A DNA stretch of 64,000 nucleotides from Paraburkholderia rhynchosiae (GTDB taxonomy: Bacteria > Pseudomonadota > Gammaproteobacteria > Burkholderiales > Burkholderiaceae). The stretch spans positions 47,792 through 111,791 of the forward strand of contig NZ_PNXY01000025.1 of the NCBI RefSeq assembly GCF_002879865.1, in the 5' to 3' direction. A program made the position numbers and the translations under genes. Shown here one piece after another: positions 1 through 8,949 of the stretch; positions within the stretch are counted from its first letter, which is position 1, and every line of letters begins with the position of its first letter. Below the pieces are notes generated by a model. That model was not told the DNA's origin. It saw only the letters and a program-made list of their open reading frames with translations, and made no database searches.

Positions 1-535
1 CGACAATTTCACCCTGGCAGCGCACGTTCGATTGCTCTGGTCCGAGAAACCGGTCGGTGTCGATTTTTACCTTGAAGCTGCAATAGCTGAAGATGCCTTC
101 GGTGACGACCGTGATCATGTCGACGTCGTTGAGCTTCGAAGCAACGATAAAAGGCGCGGGCTTGTAGTCGGGATAAGTGGACGATGCGCCCACGCCGGTC
201 ACGAAAAGCGCCTGCTCGGCGGCATGATTCTGCGCTTCAGACGACGCGCCGAATTCGACCGTGGCGTCTGTACTGCTTGTACTGTCTGAACGCGACAGAA
301 ACACCACAGGGTCGACGCGGATCAGCCGTCCGTCCGCATTCGCATAGCGGTCGCACGCGCCGGTGCGCCCTTCCGATATCTGGCACAGCACAGGGCAAGC
401 ATTGCATTCGATCTTGTTCGACGCCATGCGCTCGCTGCGCGGCGCCGCCTTTTCAAGCACAGTGGGACCGGGCGTCGAGGCGGTTTCGCCATCGACGCGT
501 TCCGCACCGAAATCGACCTTCGTATGTTCTGTCAT
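1..535 (-). CDS. 6-hydroxynicotinate reductase-like iron-sulfur protein (N-terminal part)
   Basis: An open frame starts at the ATG complementary to 533-535 and runs off the left edge, so only about 178 N-terminal residues are visible. They include a cysteine cluster of the form CX2CX3CX9C (CNACPVLC, then ...GAC) near residues 44-62, suited to an Fe-S cluster, followed by the text RYANADGRLIRVDPVV. From memory this resembles proteins annotated as 6-hydroxynicotinate reductase, which reduce the pyridine ring in anaerobic nicotinate fermentation. In aerobic burkholderias the true substrate of such proteins is unclear to me. The gene diverges from the TetR gene at 919, a likely regulator. Family assignment moderate, function uncertain. 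Confidence 0.6.
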   Translation of the reverse strand, partial: MTEHTKVDFGAERVDGETASTPGPTVLEKAAPRSERMASNKIECNACPVLCQISEGRTGACDRYANADGRLIRVDPVVFLSRSDSTSSTDATVEFGASSEAQNHAAEQALFVTGVGASSTYPDYKPAPFIVASKLNDVDMITVVTEGIFSYCSFKVKIDTDRFLGPEQSNVRCQGEIV

Positions 536-918
536 GGCGGAGTTCCCATACGACGACATTACAATCGGTCCTGCCCGTTGGCGAATAGCCCTTGTTTCAA
601 GGGACTTTCGTGTGATCCGCGAATTTCCATGTTGCGATCACTTACCGTTCGTGTAGTATCCGCTACACCAAACATGCTGGAAATCTACTCGATCAAAATA
701 GACTGCGCAATGTGTTTCCCGTCCGCGTAGGGATGGTGCGGCGCGGCATTGAAGCACTGACTCGGAGTTAACCCGGCTTTCAATTTACGCCGAAGCGGCT
801 CAATGCGCACCGCATTCCGCAACGCGCAAACCGCGCTGTATGATTAGCACGCGTGCGTGCCGGACGAGCCGCGGCGCAAGCCGTTCAACCGACGCCAACA
901 AAGAGACTCCAGACCGCC
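536..918. promoter_or_regulatory. Divergent intergenic region with inverted repeat GTGTAG-N6-CTACAC
   Basis: This 383-bp gap separates the leftward Fe-S reductase from the rightward TetR gene and has no convincing ORF. At 651-668 lies a perfect 6-bp inverted repeat, GTGTAG (651-656) and CTACAC (663-668), with a 6-bp spacer. Its size and site suit a TetR-family operator controlling one or both genes. Assignment to the neighbouring TetR is inference. Confidence 0.5.
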
Positions 919-1668
919 ATGAGCTCCACTGCCGCTCGCAAGCCGGGCGCCACCGGCATCCGTGCGAAACAGGCGCAAGACACACGCGCCAAGATTCTGA
1001 AAGCGGCAATCAAGGTCTTCGCGAAGCAGGGTTATGCAAGCGGCCGCGTCGAAAGTATTTCAAAGGCCGCGCGCTCGCACGACCGCATGATCTACTACTA
1101 CTTCGGCAGCAAGGAGCAGTTATTCGTCGAAGTGCTGGAAACGATCTACACGCAGTTCAACGAAGCGGAAAGCAAACTGGATCTCGATCTGGACGATCCC
1201 GTGCACGGTCTCGAACAGATGGTCGAATTCGTCTGGCAGTACTACCTGGATCACCCCGAGTTCGTGACGCTGCTGTCGAGCGAGAACCTGCATCAAGGCA
1301 AGCATGCAAAGAAGTCTTCGAAGCTGAAGGAGATTTCGGGCTATGCGATTTCAGTCGTGCAAAAACTGCTGGACGCGGGCAAGGCGCAAAACGTTTTTCG
1401 CGCCGACGTGAAGGCGCGCGATGTATATCTGATGATTGCGTCGCTTGGCTATTTCTATAACGCGAACCAGTACACGTTAGGCGCGTTTCTCGGCGAGCCG
1501 CTGATGGACAAGGCCGCGCTCGCGCATTGGCGCGAGGTGATCAAAGACACCGTGTTGCGCGCGGTGCGGCTGCATTTGCCGACCGATACGCATGCTGGTG
1601 CGAATGCGGAAGCGAACTCGCAAACCGATGCCATGAACGAAAGCGAGCCCGCACGCCCCGCAATATAA
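919..1668 (+). CDS. TetR/AcrR family transcriptional regulator
   Basis: The protein has 249 residues. The N-terminal helix-turn-helix (about residues 18-65) carries the TetR pattern: TRAKILKAAIKVFAKQGY, then a recognition helix before the IYYYFGSKEQLF motif. The rest is an all-helical ligand-binding domain of the kind that starts EVLETIYTQF. The frame is open upstream to 853, but the ATG at 919 (MSSTAARK) gives the usual short tail before the helix-turn-helix. The last 25 residues are polar and low in complexity. It diverges from the Fe-S reductase, so it probably represses that gene in response to a substrate-related ligand. No ligand can be deduced. Confidence 0.85.
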   Translation: MSSTAARKPGATGIRAKQAQDTRAKILKAAIKVFAKQGYASGRVESISKAARSHDRMIYYYFGSKEQLFVEVLETIYTQFNEAESKLDLDLDDPVHGLEQMVEFVWQYYLDHPEFVTLLSSENLHQGKHAKKSSKLKEISGYAISVVQKLLDAGKAQNVFRADVKARDVYLMIASLGYFYNANQYTLGAFLGEPLMDKAALAHWREVIKDTVLRAVRLHLPTDTHAGANAEANSQTDAMNESEPARPAI

Positions 1669-1733
1669 AAAACGCGCGCCGTACTGCTGCTTGCGCGCGT
1701 TTTATCGTCAAGAGATGAGTATGGCGAAACAAC

Positions 1734-2126
1734 TCAAGGCTTTGCCGCGTCATCTTCCTCGCGAAACAGTTTATCGGCCAGATGAAACGCCGAGTTCGCC
1801 GCCGGCACGCCGCAATAAATCGCGGTTTGCAGCAGCACTTCCTTGATCTGCTCACGCGTCACGCCGTTGTTTTTCGCGGCGCGCAAGTGCAAAGCGAGTT
1901 CTTCGCTGCGATTAAGCGCAACCATCATCGCAATGGTCAACAGGCTGCGCGTGTGTCGCGGCAAGCCATCGCGCGTCCAGATTTCGCCCCACGCGTAGCG
2001 CGTGATCAGGTTCTGGAACTCATCGGTCAACTCAGTGCGGTTCGCCAGCGACCGGTCCACATGCGCATCGCCCAGCACCGCACGGCGCACGCCGAGTCCG
2101 GCTTCGTAGCGGTCTTCGTCGTTCAT
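1734..2126 (-). CDS. pcaC: 4-carboxymuconolactone decarboxylase
   Basis: A 130-residue member of the CMD/AhpD-like fold. It converts gamma-carboxymuconolactone to beta-ketoadipate enol-lactone with loss of CO2, in the cytoplasm. Visible family features are RRAVLGDAHVDRS near the N-terminus, the central WGEIWTRDGLPRHTRSLLTIAMMVAL and the C-terminal EVLLQTAIYCGVPAAN. The start ATG (2124-2126) overlaps the pcaD stop by 4 bp, so the two are translationally coupled. The frame continues upstream, but only this start gives the family length. It is the last gene of the pcaI-J-B-D-C operon. Confidence 0.93.
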   Translation of the reverse strand: MNDEDRYEAGLGVRRAVLGDAHVDRSLANRTELTDEFQNLITRYAWGEIWTRDGLPRHTRSLLTIAMMVALNRSEELALHLRAAKNNGVTREQIKEVLLQTAIYCGVPAANSAFHLADKLFREEDDAAKP

Positions 2127-2914
2127 TTCGGCTCCGTCAGAAAGTCGATGACCGTCTTCGTGAAAGCATCGGCCTTCTCGATGTTGGAAATATGCGAGGC
2201 GTCCAGTTCGACGTAGCGCGCGCCTGGAATGGACTGCGCGAGTTCGCGACCTTGCGCGGGCGTCGCGGCTACGTCGTGCGTGCCGCTGATCACCAGCACC
2301 GGCAGCTTGATGCCCGGCGTTTCCGGGCGCAGGTCGGTGGCGTCGATTGCATCGCAATTCGATGCGTAGCCTTCCTTGTCCGTATGCACGAACACATCTC
2401 GAATCATGGCCAGCACTACCGGCTCGCGGTCGAAATAGTCCGCGGTGAACCAGCGCGGCAAGACGGCGTCGGCAAGTACAACCATGCCTTCGGTGCGGGC
2501 TCTCGCGGCACGCGGCACCCACACTTCCGGCGACCCGATGCGCGCCGCCGTATTCGAGAGCACGACGCGCTCAAAGCGATTCGCATGACGCGCAGCCAAC
2601 GCGACGCCCGTGAGTCCACCCATGGATATGCCGCAGAAATTCGCGCGTGCGATCTTCAGCGTGTCCATCAGGCCGAGCACGTCACCGGCCAGTTGCTCGA
2701 TCGTGTACGGGCCTTTCGGCGCTTCCGAATGGCCGTGACCACGCGTGTCATAGCGCAGCACCCGGAAATGCTTTGACAGCGCCGCGACTTGCGGCGTCCA
2801 CATGGACAGATCGCAGCCGAGCGAATTCGACAGGACGACCCATGGCGCGTTGCCGTGGCGTTCACCGTCGATTCGATAATGAAGCTCGGTGCCGTTGACT
2901 GCGGCGTAAGGCAT
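2123..2914 (-). CDS. pcaD: 3-oxoadipate enol-lactonase
   Basis: An alpha/beta hydrolase of 263 residues that opens beta-ketoadipate enol-lactone to beta-ketoadipate. The nucleophile elbow is GISMG, the oxyanion region is in LSNSLGCDLSMW, the acidic residue lies in VISGTHDVAAT and the catalytic histidine in DASHISNIE. The ATG at 2912-2914 (MPYAAVNGTELHYRI) is chosen because the N-terminal beta-strand begins there. The frame stays open upstream inside pcaB but that text is low-complexity shadow. Only 5 bp separate it from the pcaB stop, and it overlaps pcaC by 4 bp. Confidence 0.94.
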   Translation of the reverse strand: MPYAAVNGTELHYRIDGERHGNAPWVVLSNSLGCDLSMWTPQVAALSKHFRVLRYDTRGHGHSEAPKGPYTIEQLAGDVLGLMDTLKIARANFCGISMGGLTGVALAARHANRFERVVLSNTAARIGSPEVWVPRAARARTEGMVVLADAVLPRWFTADYFDREPVVLAMIRDVFVHTDKEGYASNCDAIDATDLRPETPGIKLPVLVISGTHDVAATPAQGRELAQSIPGARYVELDASHISNIEKADAFTKTVIDFLTEPK

Positions 2915-2919
2915 GCCGG

Positions 2920-4299
2920 TTACTCCTTCGAAGGGGCGCGCTGCGAACGCGCGGTATGAAGCGCCAGCGCGGCGTCCACATAAGCGTGCGCCTGGCCGAC
3001 GTATTGAGCGGGATCGAGCAGTTGCTTCAGGCGCTCGATCGAAAGATGTTCGGTCACGGCCGCGTCGGCGGACAGCACGTCCAAAAGCGTCTGTCCGTCG
3101 CGGATTGCCGCTTTCGACGCGCGCTCCACGAGATGATGCGCATCGAGCCGGCCGATGCTGTCGCCGAGCGCGAGCATCACCGCTTCGCCGAGAATCAGGC
3201 CGTGCGTGACATTCAGATTCGCGGCAAGGCGCGGCACGTTGACGTTCAAGCCCCCCGCGATCTGTTCGATGTTCGCAAGCGCGCCGCCCGCTAGCCGCGC
3301 GAGATCGGGCAGCGCGTCCCATTCGGCTTGCCAGCCGCCGAGCGCGCGTTCGTGTTCCTGCACCATGCCCGCGAAGACGGTGGCGACCAACCCCGGCGCG
3401 CGCGTGGCGGCGGTGAGCACGGCGGCGCAGCCAACCGGATTGCGCTTGTGCGGCATCGTCGACGATCCTCCTTTGCCTGCGGCGGCGGGCTCGGCCAGTT
3501 CGTCGATTTCGGTTTGCATTTGCAGCGAGATGTCACGCGCGATCTTGCCGAGCGTGCCGATCAGCATGCCGAACAGCGAGGCGGTCTCCGCGGTCCGATC
3601 GCGCTGCGTATGCCACGGCAACGTCGGCACGGCGAGGCCGAGTTCTTGAGCTAACGCTTGCGTGACCTGCGGCGCGGCATCGCGCAGACTCGCCAGCGTG
3701 CCGGCGGCGCCGCCGAATTGCAGCACCAGTGCACGCTCACGCAACGCAATGAGCCGTTCGCGGTGACGCAGCAACGCATCGAGCCATTGCGCGAATTTCA
3801 GGCCGAGCGTGATGGGCAGTGCCTGCTGCAGCCACGTGCGGCCAATCATCGGCGTGGCGCGATGCGTGGCCGCGAGTTTCGCGATGGCATCGCAAGTGGA
3901 TTGCAAACCGCTGTCGAGCAGATCGAAGGTGTCGCGCAGTTGTAGCACCGTCGCCGTGTCGATGATGTCCTGGCTCGTCGCGCCCCAATGCACATACTTC
4001 GACGCTTCGGCGTCGGCCGCTTTCACGCGCGCGGTGAGTTGCTTGACCAGAGGAATCGCGAGATTGCCGCCCAGCGCGGCGTCGCGAGCAAGCGCGTCGG
4101 CGTCGAGTTGATCGGCATGGCAGGCTGCCTCGATCGCCGCCACGGCCGTATGAGGAATCACGTTGTGCGCTGCCGATGCCCGCGCAAGCGCCGCTTCCAC
4201 GTCGAGCATCTTTTGAAGCGTGGCGCGCGGTGCCCAGATGTCGTTCATCGGCGCGGTGCCGCAAAGAAGGCCGGTCAGGCGGCCGCTGGAGTCGAGCAT
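2920..4299 (-). CDS. pcaB: 3-carboxy-cis,cis-muconate cycloisomerase
   Basis: A fumarase/aspartase superfamily protein of 459 residues that lactonises beta-carboxy-muconate to gamma-carboxymuconolactone. The superfamily signature GSSTMPHKRNP is present, as are the other conserved blocks HWGATSQDIIDT and RTWLQQALPITLG. The start at 4297-4299 (MLDSSGRLTGLLCG) is preferred over an ATG 39 bp upstream because the family normally begins here. The order pcaI-J-B-D-C gives steps 2 to 6 of protocatechuate breakdown. The ring-cleaving dioxygenase PcaGH and the thiolase PcaF are not in the window. Confidence 0.94.
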   Translation of the reverse strand: MLDSSGRLTGLLCGTAPMNDIWAPRATLQKMLDVEAALARASAAHNVIPHTAVAAIEAACHADQLDADALARDAALGGNLAIPLVKQLTARVKAADAEASKYVHWGATSQDIIDTATVLQLRDTFDLLDSGLQSTCDAIAKLAATHRATPMIGRTWLQQALPITLGLKFAQWLDALLRHRERLIALRERALVLQFGGAAGTLASLRDAAPQVTQALAQELGLAVPTLPWHTQRDRTAETASLFGMLIGTLGKIARDISLQMQTEIDELAEPAAAGKGGSSTMPHKRNPVGCAAVLTAATRAPGLVATVFAGMVQEHERALGGWQAEWDALPDLARLAGGALANIEQIAGGLNVNVPRLAANLNVTHGLILGEAVMLALGDSIGRLDAHHLVERASKAAIRDGQTLLDVLSADAAVTEHLSIERLKQLLDPAQYVGQAHAYVDAALALHTARSQRAPSKE

Positions 4300-4423
4300 G
4301 ATGACGTCGCTGATCGGATGATCTGATGAATGTAGCACTGCACGCGGCGATGCGGGTTGCGCCGCGGCATGCAGACCGGGACGCTAATACGTCAACCCCG
4401 CAGCAATCCGGCTCAACCTGCGC

Positions 4424-5083
4424 TCACGCCGCGCGCGCAGCCTGCGTGCCGTCGATCAGCGGCACGCCGGTGAGCTTGAGCAGCGCATCGAAATCGATGT
4501 CCGAGAAAATCTCGCGCACCACGAGGCCCTGGTCGGTGACATCGATCATGGCCAGGTCCGTATAAATACGGTCGACGCAACCGACGCCCGTCACCGGGTA
4601 CGTGCATTCGGCGGCGATCTTGCTTTCGCCCTGCTTGGTCAGATGCTCCATCATCACGTAGACCTGCTTGGCGCCAATGGCCAGATCCATGGCGCCGCCG
4701 ACGGCCGGGATCGCGTCCGGCGCGCCGGTGTGCCAGTTCGCGAGGTCGCCCTTCGCCGACACCTGGAACGCGCCGAGCACGCAGAAGTCGAGGTGACCGC
4801 CGCGCATCATCGCGAACGAATCGGCGTGATGGAAATACGCGCCGCCCGTCAGCAGCGTGACGTGCTGCTTGCCGGCGTTGATCAACTCGTCGTCTTCCTC
4901 GCCTTTCGCGGGCGCGGGGCCCATGCCGAGCAGACCATTCTCACTGTGTAAGAAGATTTCCTTGTCGGCGGCGAGGTGGTTCGCCACGAGCGTCGGCACG
5001 CCGATGCCGAGGTTCACGTACGCGCCTTCCGGAATATCGAGCGCAACGCGCTTGGCCATTTCATCGCGGGTCAGTTTCTTCAT
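4424..5083 (-). CDS. pcaJ: 3-oxoadipate CoA-transferase subunit B
   Basis: A 219-residue class I CoA-transferase beta subunit. With PcaI it moves CoA from succinyl-CoA to beta-ketoadipate. The active-site glutamate lies in the SENG motif (LHSENGLLGMGP, about residue 49), and GGAMDLAIGAKQV is the family block further on. The gap to pcaI is 14 bp and a GGAG Shine-Dalgarno lies just before the ATG. The same family acts on acetoacetate (ScoB/AtoA). The pcaB-D-C genes downstream point to 3-oxoadipate. Confidence 0.9.
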   Translation of the reverse strand: MKKLTRDEMAKRVALDIPEGAYVNLGIGVPTLVANHLAADKEIFLHSENGLLGMGPAPAKGEEDDELINAGKQHVTLLTGGAYFHHADSFAMMRGGHLDFCVLGAFQVSAKGDLANWHTGAPDAIPAVGGAMDLAIGAKQVYVMMEHLTKQGESKIAAECTYPVTGVGCVDRIYTDLAMIDVTDQGLVVREIFSDIDFDALLKLTGVPLIDGTQAARAA

Positions 5084-5097
5084 GTCGGGTCTCCGGT

Positions 5098-5805
5098 TCA
5101 GGCGGCAGCGTCGTGAGGATTGGGCAGCGGAGCATGCGCCGCCTGGCGCACTTCGATCACGCGCTGCACGAAGATGCCAGGTGTCACGATGTTTTCCGGA
5201 TCGAGCGCGCCGAGCGGCACCACTTCCGACACCTGCACGATCGCGGTTTTCGCCGCACTTGCCATGATCGGCCCGAAATTGCGGGCCGTCTTGCGATAGA
5301 CGAGGTTGCCCCAGCGGTCGCCCTTATATGCCTTGATGAGCGCGAAATCCGCGTGCAGCGGCGACTCGAGCACGTAATGCCTGCCGTCGATCAGACGCGT
5401 CTCCTTGCCTTCCGCGAGCTTCGTGCCGTAGCCGGTGGGCGTGAAGAATCCGCCGATGCCCGCACCCGCCGCGCGAATGCGCTCCGCGAGATTGCCCTGC
5501 GGCACGAGTTCGAGTTCGATCTCGCCGGCGCGAAACAGCGCATCGAACACATACGAATCCGTTTGGCGCGGAAACGAGCAGATGATCTTCCGCACACGCT
5601 TCGCCTTGAGCAGCGCTGCAAGGCCGATGTCGCCGTTACCGGCGTTGTTGTTGACGATGGTGAGTTCGCGCGCGCCCTGCTCGATCAGCGCATCGATCAG
5701 CTCCGACGGCATGCCGGCCGTGCCGAAACCGCCGATCATGACGGTCGCGCCGTCCTGGACATCGGCGACGGCCGATTGAAGTGACTCGAAAATCTTGTTG
5801 ATCAT
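5098..5805 (-). CDS. pcaI: 3-oxoadipate CoA-transferase subunit A
   Basis: A 235-residue class I CoA-transferase alpha subunit, the partner of PcaJ. The CoA-binding glycine-rich signature is seen as VMIGGFGTAGMPSELIDAL (about residues 21-39), followed by LTIVNNNAG. It is the first gene of the leftward pca operon. AAGGA precedes the ATG at 5803-5805. The 436-bp region upstream is shared with a divergent LysR gene and holds two LysR-type boxes, so aromatic-induced expression is likely. Confidence 0.9.
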   Translation of the reverse strand: MINKIFESLQSAVADVQDGATVMIGGFGTAGMPSELIDALIEQGARELTIVNNNAGNGDIGLAALLKAKRVRKIICSFPRQTDSYVFDALFRAGEIELELVPQGNLAERIRAAGAGIGGFFTPTGYGTKLAEGKETRLIDGRHYVLESPLHADFALIKAYKGDRWGNLVYRKTARNFGPIMASAAKTAIVQVSEVVPLGALDPENIVTPGIFVQRVIEVRQAAHAPLPNPHDAAA

Positions 5806-6241
5806 GTCGAATTTCCTTGTAAGGCGCTACGCGCGCTGGGCTTCGCCGTGTTGGCAGGCTTGGCGGGCGGTCTCCGGGCCAATGCGGGCGACGGCTCGCC
5901 GGCTCACGGTCTGCATGCGCGCCGGCGTTTTCTGCCGGTTCGCCGCTGGTTTCTTCGCTGACTTTGCTTGCCGATTCCGTTCGCCGGTTGCTCGCCCGTT
6001 TGTTCACCGTTTGTTCGCGTAGTGAACAGTGATTCGATTAGCGAACGATCTGGCGATTATGGTTGCGCTTTAGCTGCATTGTCAAGGCGCGGACTTTCCC
6101 TTAATCATAGGTTCCCGCTGCCCACCTTGCGCGCCTGTTGGCCGTCTGCGAGCGCCTTGTTCTCTCGAAGGCAAAGAAAACCCCACTATCCCGTCCGACG
6201 ATTCTTCGGCTACCCTTTATTTACATATCAAATAGCCGCCC
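5806..6241. promoter_or_regulatory. pcaI / lysR divergent control region with two T-N11-A boxes
   Basis: This 436-bp region has no convincing gene. Two successive LysR-type boxes of 13 bp are visible: TTCGCGTAGTGAA (6014-6026, inside GTTC-N7-GAAC) and TTCGATTAGCGAA (6033-6045). Their centres are 19 bp apart, close to two helical turns, as expected for a LysR tetramer. A related half-site, GTTCAC, lies at 6002-6007. The boxes lie about 200 bp from either start codon. Confidence 0.65.
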
Positions 6242-7171
6242 ATGTCAGACACGAATCTCGACTTGAACCTGATCCCGTACCTCGTCGCGATGGAGGACAC
6301 TCGCAACGTGAGCCGTGCGGCCGAGCAGCTTGGCGTGAGTCAGCCGCGCGTGAGCACCGCACTCGGACGGCTGCGGGAATACTTCGACGATCCGCTGTTC
6401 GTGCGCACATCGAAAGGCATGGAGCCCACGCCTCGCGCGCTCGCTATCCTGCCCGCCGCGCGCGACGCCCTCTTGCGTATCGAGAAAGGCATGCTCGACG
6501 CGCAGGAATTCGACCCGGACACGAGCACGCATACGTTCTCGATCGCGCTCTCCGACGTCGGCGAAATCGTCTTTCTGCCACGGTTGTTGCAACTCTTTGC
6601 CGAGCGCGCGCCGTTCGCGAATCTGCGCTCGGTGTCGCTGTCGCCGTCGCATGTGGAACGCGGGCTCGAATCGGGCGACGTCGATCTCGCCGTCGGCTAC
6701 TTTCCGGACCTGTCGGGCAATAACTTTTTTCAGCAGCGGCTCTTCACGCACCGCTTCATTTGCCTGATGCGCGCGGGGCATCCGCTTTCGAAGGCGCCGC
6801 TCACGCTCGCCCAGTACATCGCGTCGGGGCACGCCGTCGTGCGCGCCGAAGGACGCAGCCAGGAAGTCCTCGAACAGTATCTGGTGAAGAAGCGCATCAA
6901 GCGGCGCGCGGTGCTCGAGACGCCGCACTTCATGAGCCTGCCGTTCATCCTTGCGCGAACCGATCTGATCGCCACCGTGCCGCATGCGATCGGCTTCGCG
7001 TATGTGTCGGAGCACGCATCCATCACGCTCGTCGAACCGCCGCTGCCGCTGCCGCGCTTCGATCTGCGGCAGCATTGGCATCGCAAGTTTCATAACGACC
7101 CGCGTGCGAGCTGGCTGCGCGGCGTGGTCGCCGAGCTCTTCAACGACGCAATGGACGAATGGCCGAAATGA
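6242..7171 (+). CDS. LysR-type regulator, probably of the pca operon
   Basis: A 309-residue protein. The N-terminal winged helix (about 8-66) shows the LysR text RAAEQLGVSQPRVSTALGRLREYFDDPLFVR. A periplasmic-binding-type effector domain follows (about 95-300). The form of the helix (RTSKGMEPTPRA) is that of the NodD/NahR/LinR branch, which activates aromatic catabolism. It diverges from pcaI and two LysR boxes lie between. Control of pcaIJBDC by an intermediate of the pathway is the natural inference. It is not the typical IclR-type PcaR. Confidence 0.85.
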   Translation: MSDTNLDLNLIPYLVAMEDTRNVSRAAEQLGVSQPRVSTALGRLREYFDDPLFVRTSKGMEPTPRALAILPAARDALLRIEKGMLDAQEFDPDTSTHTFSIALSDVGEIVFLPRLLQLFAERAPFANLRSVSLSPSHVERGLESGDVDLAVGYFPDLSGNNFFQQRLFTHRFICLMRAGHPLSKAPLTLAQYIASGHAVVRAEGRSQEVLEQYLVKKRIKRRAVLETPHFMSLPFILARTDLIATVPHAIGFAYVSEHASITLVEPPLPLPRFDLRQHWHRKFHNDPRASWLRGVVAELFNDAMDEWPK

Positions 7172-7296
7172 AATCGTCAGCCCCGCGACGTCGAAAGGGA
7201 CATCGGCACGATCCGGCGTAAACATGGAACAATGACCCTACTCATGAACCCGCGCGCTCCAACCCGGATCGACGCGCGATCCCGGAGGAGCGACGG

Positions 7297-7932
7297 ATGA
7301 CCAGCAAGACAGAACAAACCACACCGGCGGACACGACCGGCCGCCCGAGCCGCGAGGAAGCCGAAGCCGCCGTTCGCGTGCTGCTGCGTTGGGCGGGCGA
7401 CGATCCGCAGCGCGAAGGCCTCATGGACACACCGGCGCGCGTGGTGCGCTCGTACGAGGAGTTCTTTGCGGGCTATCAGGTCGACCCGCGCGAAATTCTC
7501 GCCCGCACGTTCTCGGAAGTGGATGGCTACGACGAGATGATCGTGCTGAAAGACATCCGCTTCGAAAGCTATTGCGAACACCACATGGTGCCGATCATCG
7601 GGCGCGCGCACGTGGCGTATCTGCCGGGGCATCGCGTGGTGGGTATTTCGAAGCTCGCGCGTCTTGTCGACGCGTTCGCCAAGCGTCTGCAAATCCAGGA
7701 AAAGATGACGGTGCAGATCGCCGACACGTTGAACGACGTGCTGCAACCCGCGGGCGTCGGCGTGATACTCGAAGCCGCGCATCAGTGCATGTCCACGCGC
7801 GGTGTCCACAAGGCCGGCGTGACGATGGTCACGTCGCGCATGCTGGGAACGTTCCGCACCGACCCGTCCACCCGCCGCGAGTTTCTGTCGATCGTCGGCA
7901 ATCCTGGCGCGGTGGCCGTCTCGAACACGTAA
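7297..7932 (+). CDS. folE: GTP cyclohydrolase I
   Basis: A 211-residue enzyme that makes 7,8-dihydroneopterin triphosphate from GTP, the first step of folate and pterin synthesis. The zinc ligands are visible in SYCEHHMVP (Cys-His) and HQCMSTRGV (Cys), and GISKLARLVD and the VQIADTL block are conserved. About 25 polar residues precede the fold. A strong GGAGGAG Shine-Dalgarno lies just upstream of the ATG. It stands alone between the LysR gene and a degenerate repeat tract. Confidence 0.95.
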   Translation: MTSKTEQTTPADTTGRPSREEAEAAVRVLLRWAGDDPQREGLMDTPARVVRSYEEFFAGYQVDPREILARTFSEVDGYDEMIVLKDIRFESYCEHHMVPIIGRAHVAYLPGHRVVGISKLARLVDAFAKRLQIQEKMTVQIADTLNDVLQPAGVGVILEAAHQCMSTRGVHKAGVTMVTSRMLGTFRTDPSTRREFLSIVGNPGAVAVSNT

Positions 7933-7979
7933 GCGGGAAAGCGCGATACGTAACGTGCGTTGTGTGGGTCACGTGCGTT

Positions 7980-8055
7980 GCGTACGCCAGGCCGCGTCGC
8001 GTACATCAAGCTGCGTTGCGTAGGCCAAGCCGCATCACGTACGTCATGCCGCATT
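7980..8055. repeat. Degenerate 19-bp tandem repeat, four units
   Basis: Four 19-bp units lie head to tail at 7980-7998, 7999-8017, 8018-8036 and 8037-8055, with a consensus near GCGTACGCCAAGCCGCATC. The last unit covers the final 12 bases of the EamA gene on the opposite strand, so the repeat supplies its C-terminal codons (RNAA-stop). A related ACGTGCGTTG pair lies just before. No hairpin plus T-run was seen. Confidence 0.7.
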
Positions 8056-8949
8056 GCGCGTGCCGAGCGTTTGCGCGAACGTCGCGAGCATCACGGCGCC
8101 AAGCACGCAGGCGACGCCCGTGAGTTGCGCCGCGCTGACCGACTCGCGCACCAGCAGCGCGGCCAGCGCCAATGCACTGACCGGCACGAGCGCGGTAATC
8201 AATCCCGCTTCCGCGCCGCTGATGCGCGCGGCGCCTTCATACCAGAGAACGAATCCCGCCACGGTCGGCACGAGCGCGTAATACAGCACGCCGCTTAGCG
8301 CACCCGCGTCGAGCGGCATGCTCCAGGGTCTTTCGAAACAGGCCGGCACGATCGAGACCGCGAAGCCGATGCCGCACATTAACGCCGACAATGGCAGCGG
8401 GGCCACCGGTTTGCGCAGCTTGCGATTGAGCAGAATGAACAGCGCCTCGCAGACAATCGCGGCGAACACCAGCGCGTTGCCCGTCACGGAACCGGCCGCG
8501 TGCGGCGCGGCGATATCGCTGGGACTGACGGTGCACGCGAGCACGCCCGCCGTGGCAAGAACAATCGCGCCGATCAGCGCCGACGACGGGCGCTCGCCCA
8601 ACGCCAAGATCGCGACCACCGCCGACACCGCGGGCAAAGTCCCGGCGATCACGCCTGCGTCCCCAGCGGAAGCCAGTCTCATACCGCTGATGAGCAGCAC
8701 CGTATAACCGACGCTGCCCGCCGCGGCTTGCGCGATCACGAGCACGGCATCGCGCCGGTCGAGGCGCGGCCAGCGCACGCCGCGCCAGCGCATGACCAGC
8801 ACGAACAACGGAAACGCAATCGCGAAACGCAGCGCGGTCGCGCTGAACGGCGGCAAGCCGGCCGCAATCGACTTGCTCACCACCACTGTGCTGCCGACGC
8901 CCACCATCGCCAACGCGCAACACAGATAACCGACATACCGTGAATTCAT
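8044..8949 (-). CDS. EamA/DMT-family membrane transporter
   Basis: A 301-residue inner-membrane protein with about ten hydrophobic segments in two EamA repeats (about 5-140 and 155-290), typical of drug/metabolite exporters such as RhaT/YdcZ relatives. The first repeat starts YLCCALAMVGVGSTVVVSKSIAAG and the second GNALVFAAIVCEALFILLNRKL. The ATG at 8947-8949 has GGAG 8 bp upstream and is chosen over an upstream in-frame start. It converges on folE. The substrate cannot be told from sequence. Confidence 0.85.
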   Translation of the reverse strand: MNSRYVGYLCCALAMVGVGSTVVVSKSIAAGLPPFSATALRFAIAFPLFVLVMRWRGVRWPRLDRRDAVLVIAQAAAGSVGYTVLLISGMRLASAGDAGVIAGTLPAVSAVVAILALGERPSSALIGAIVLATAGVLACTVSPSDIAAPHAAGSVTGNALVFAAIVCEALFILLNRKLRKPVAPLPLSALMCGIGFAVSIVPACFERPWSMPLDAGALSGVLYYALVPTVAGFVLWYEGAARISGAEAGLITALVPVSALALAALLVRESVSAAQLTGVACVLGAVMLATFAQTLGTRNAA

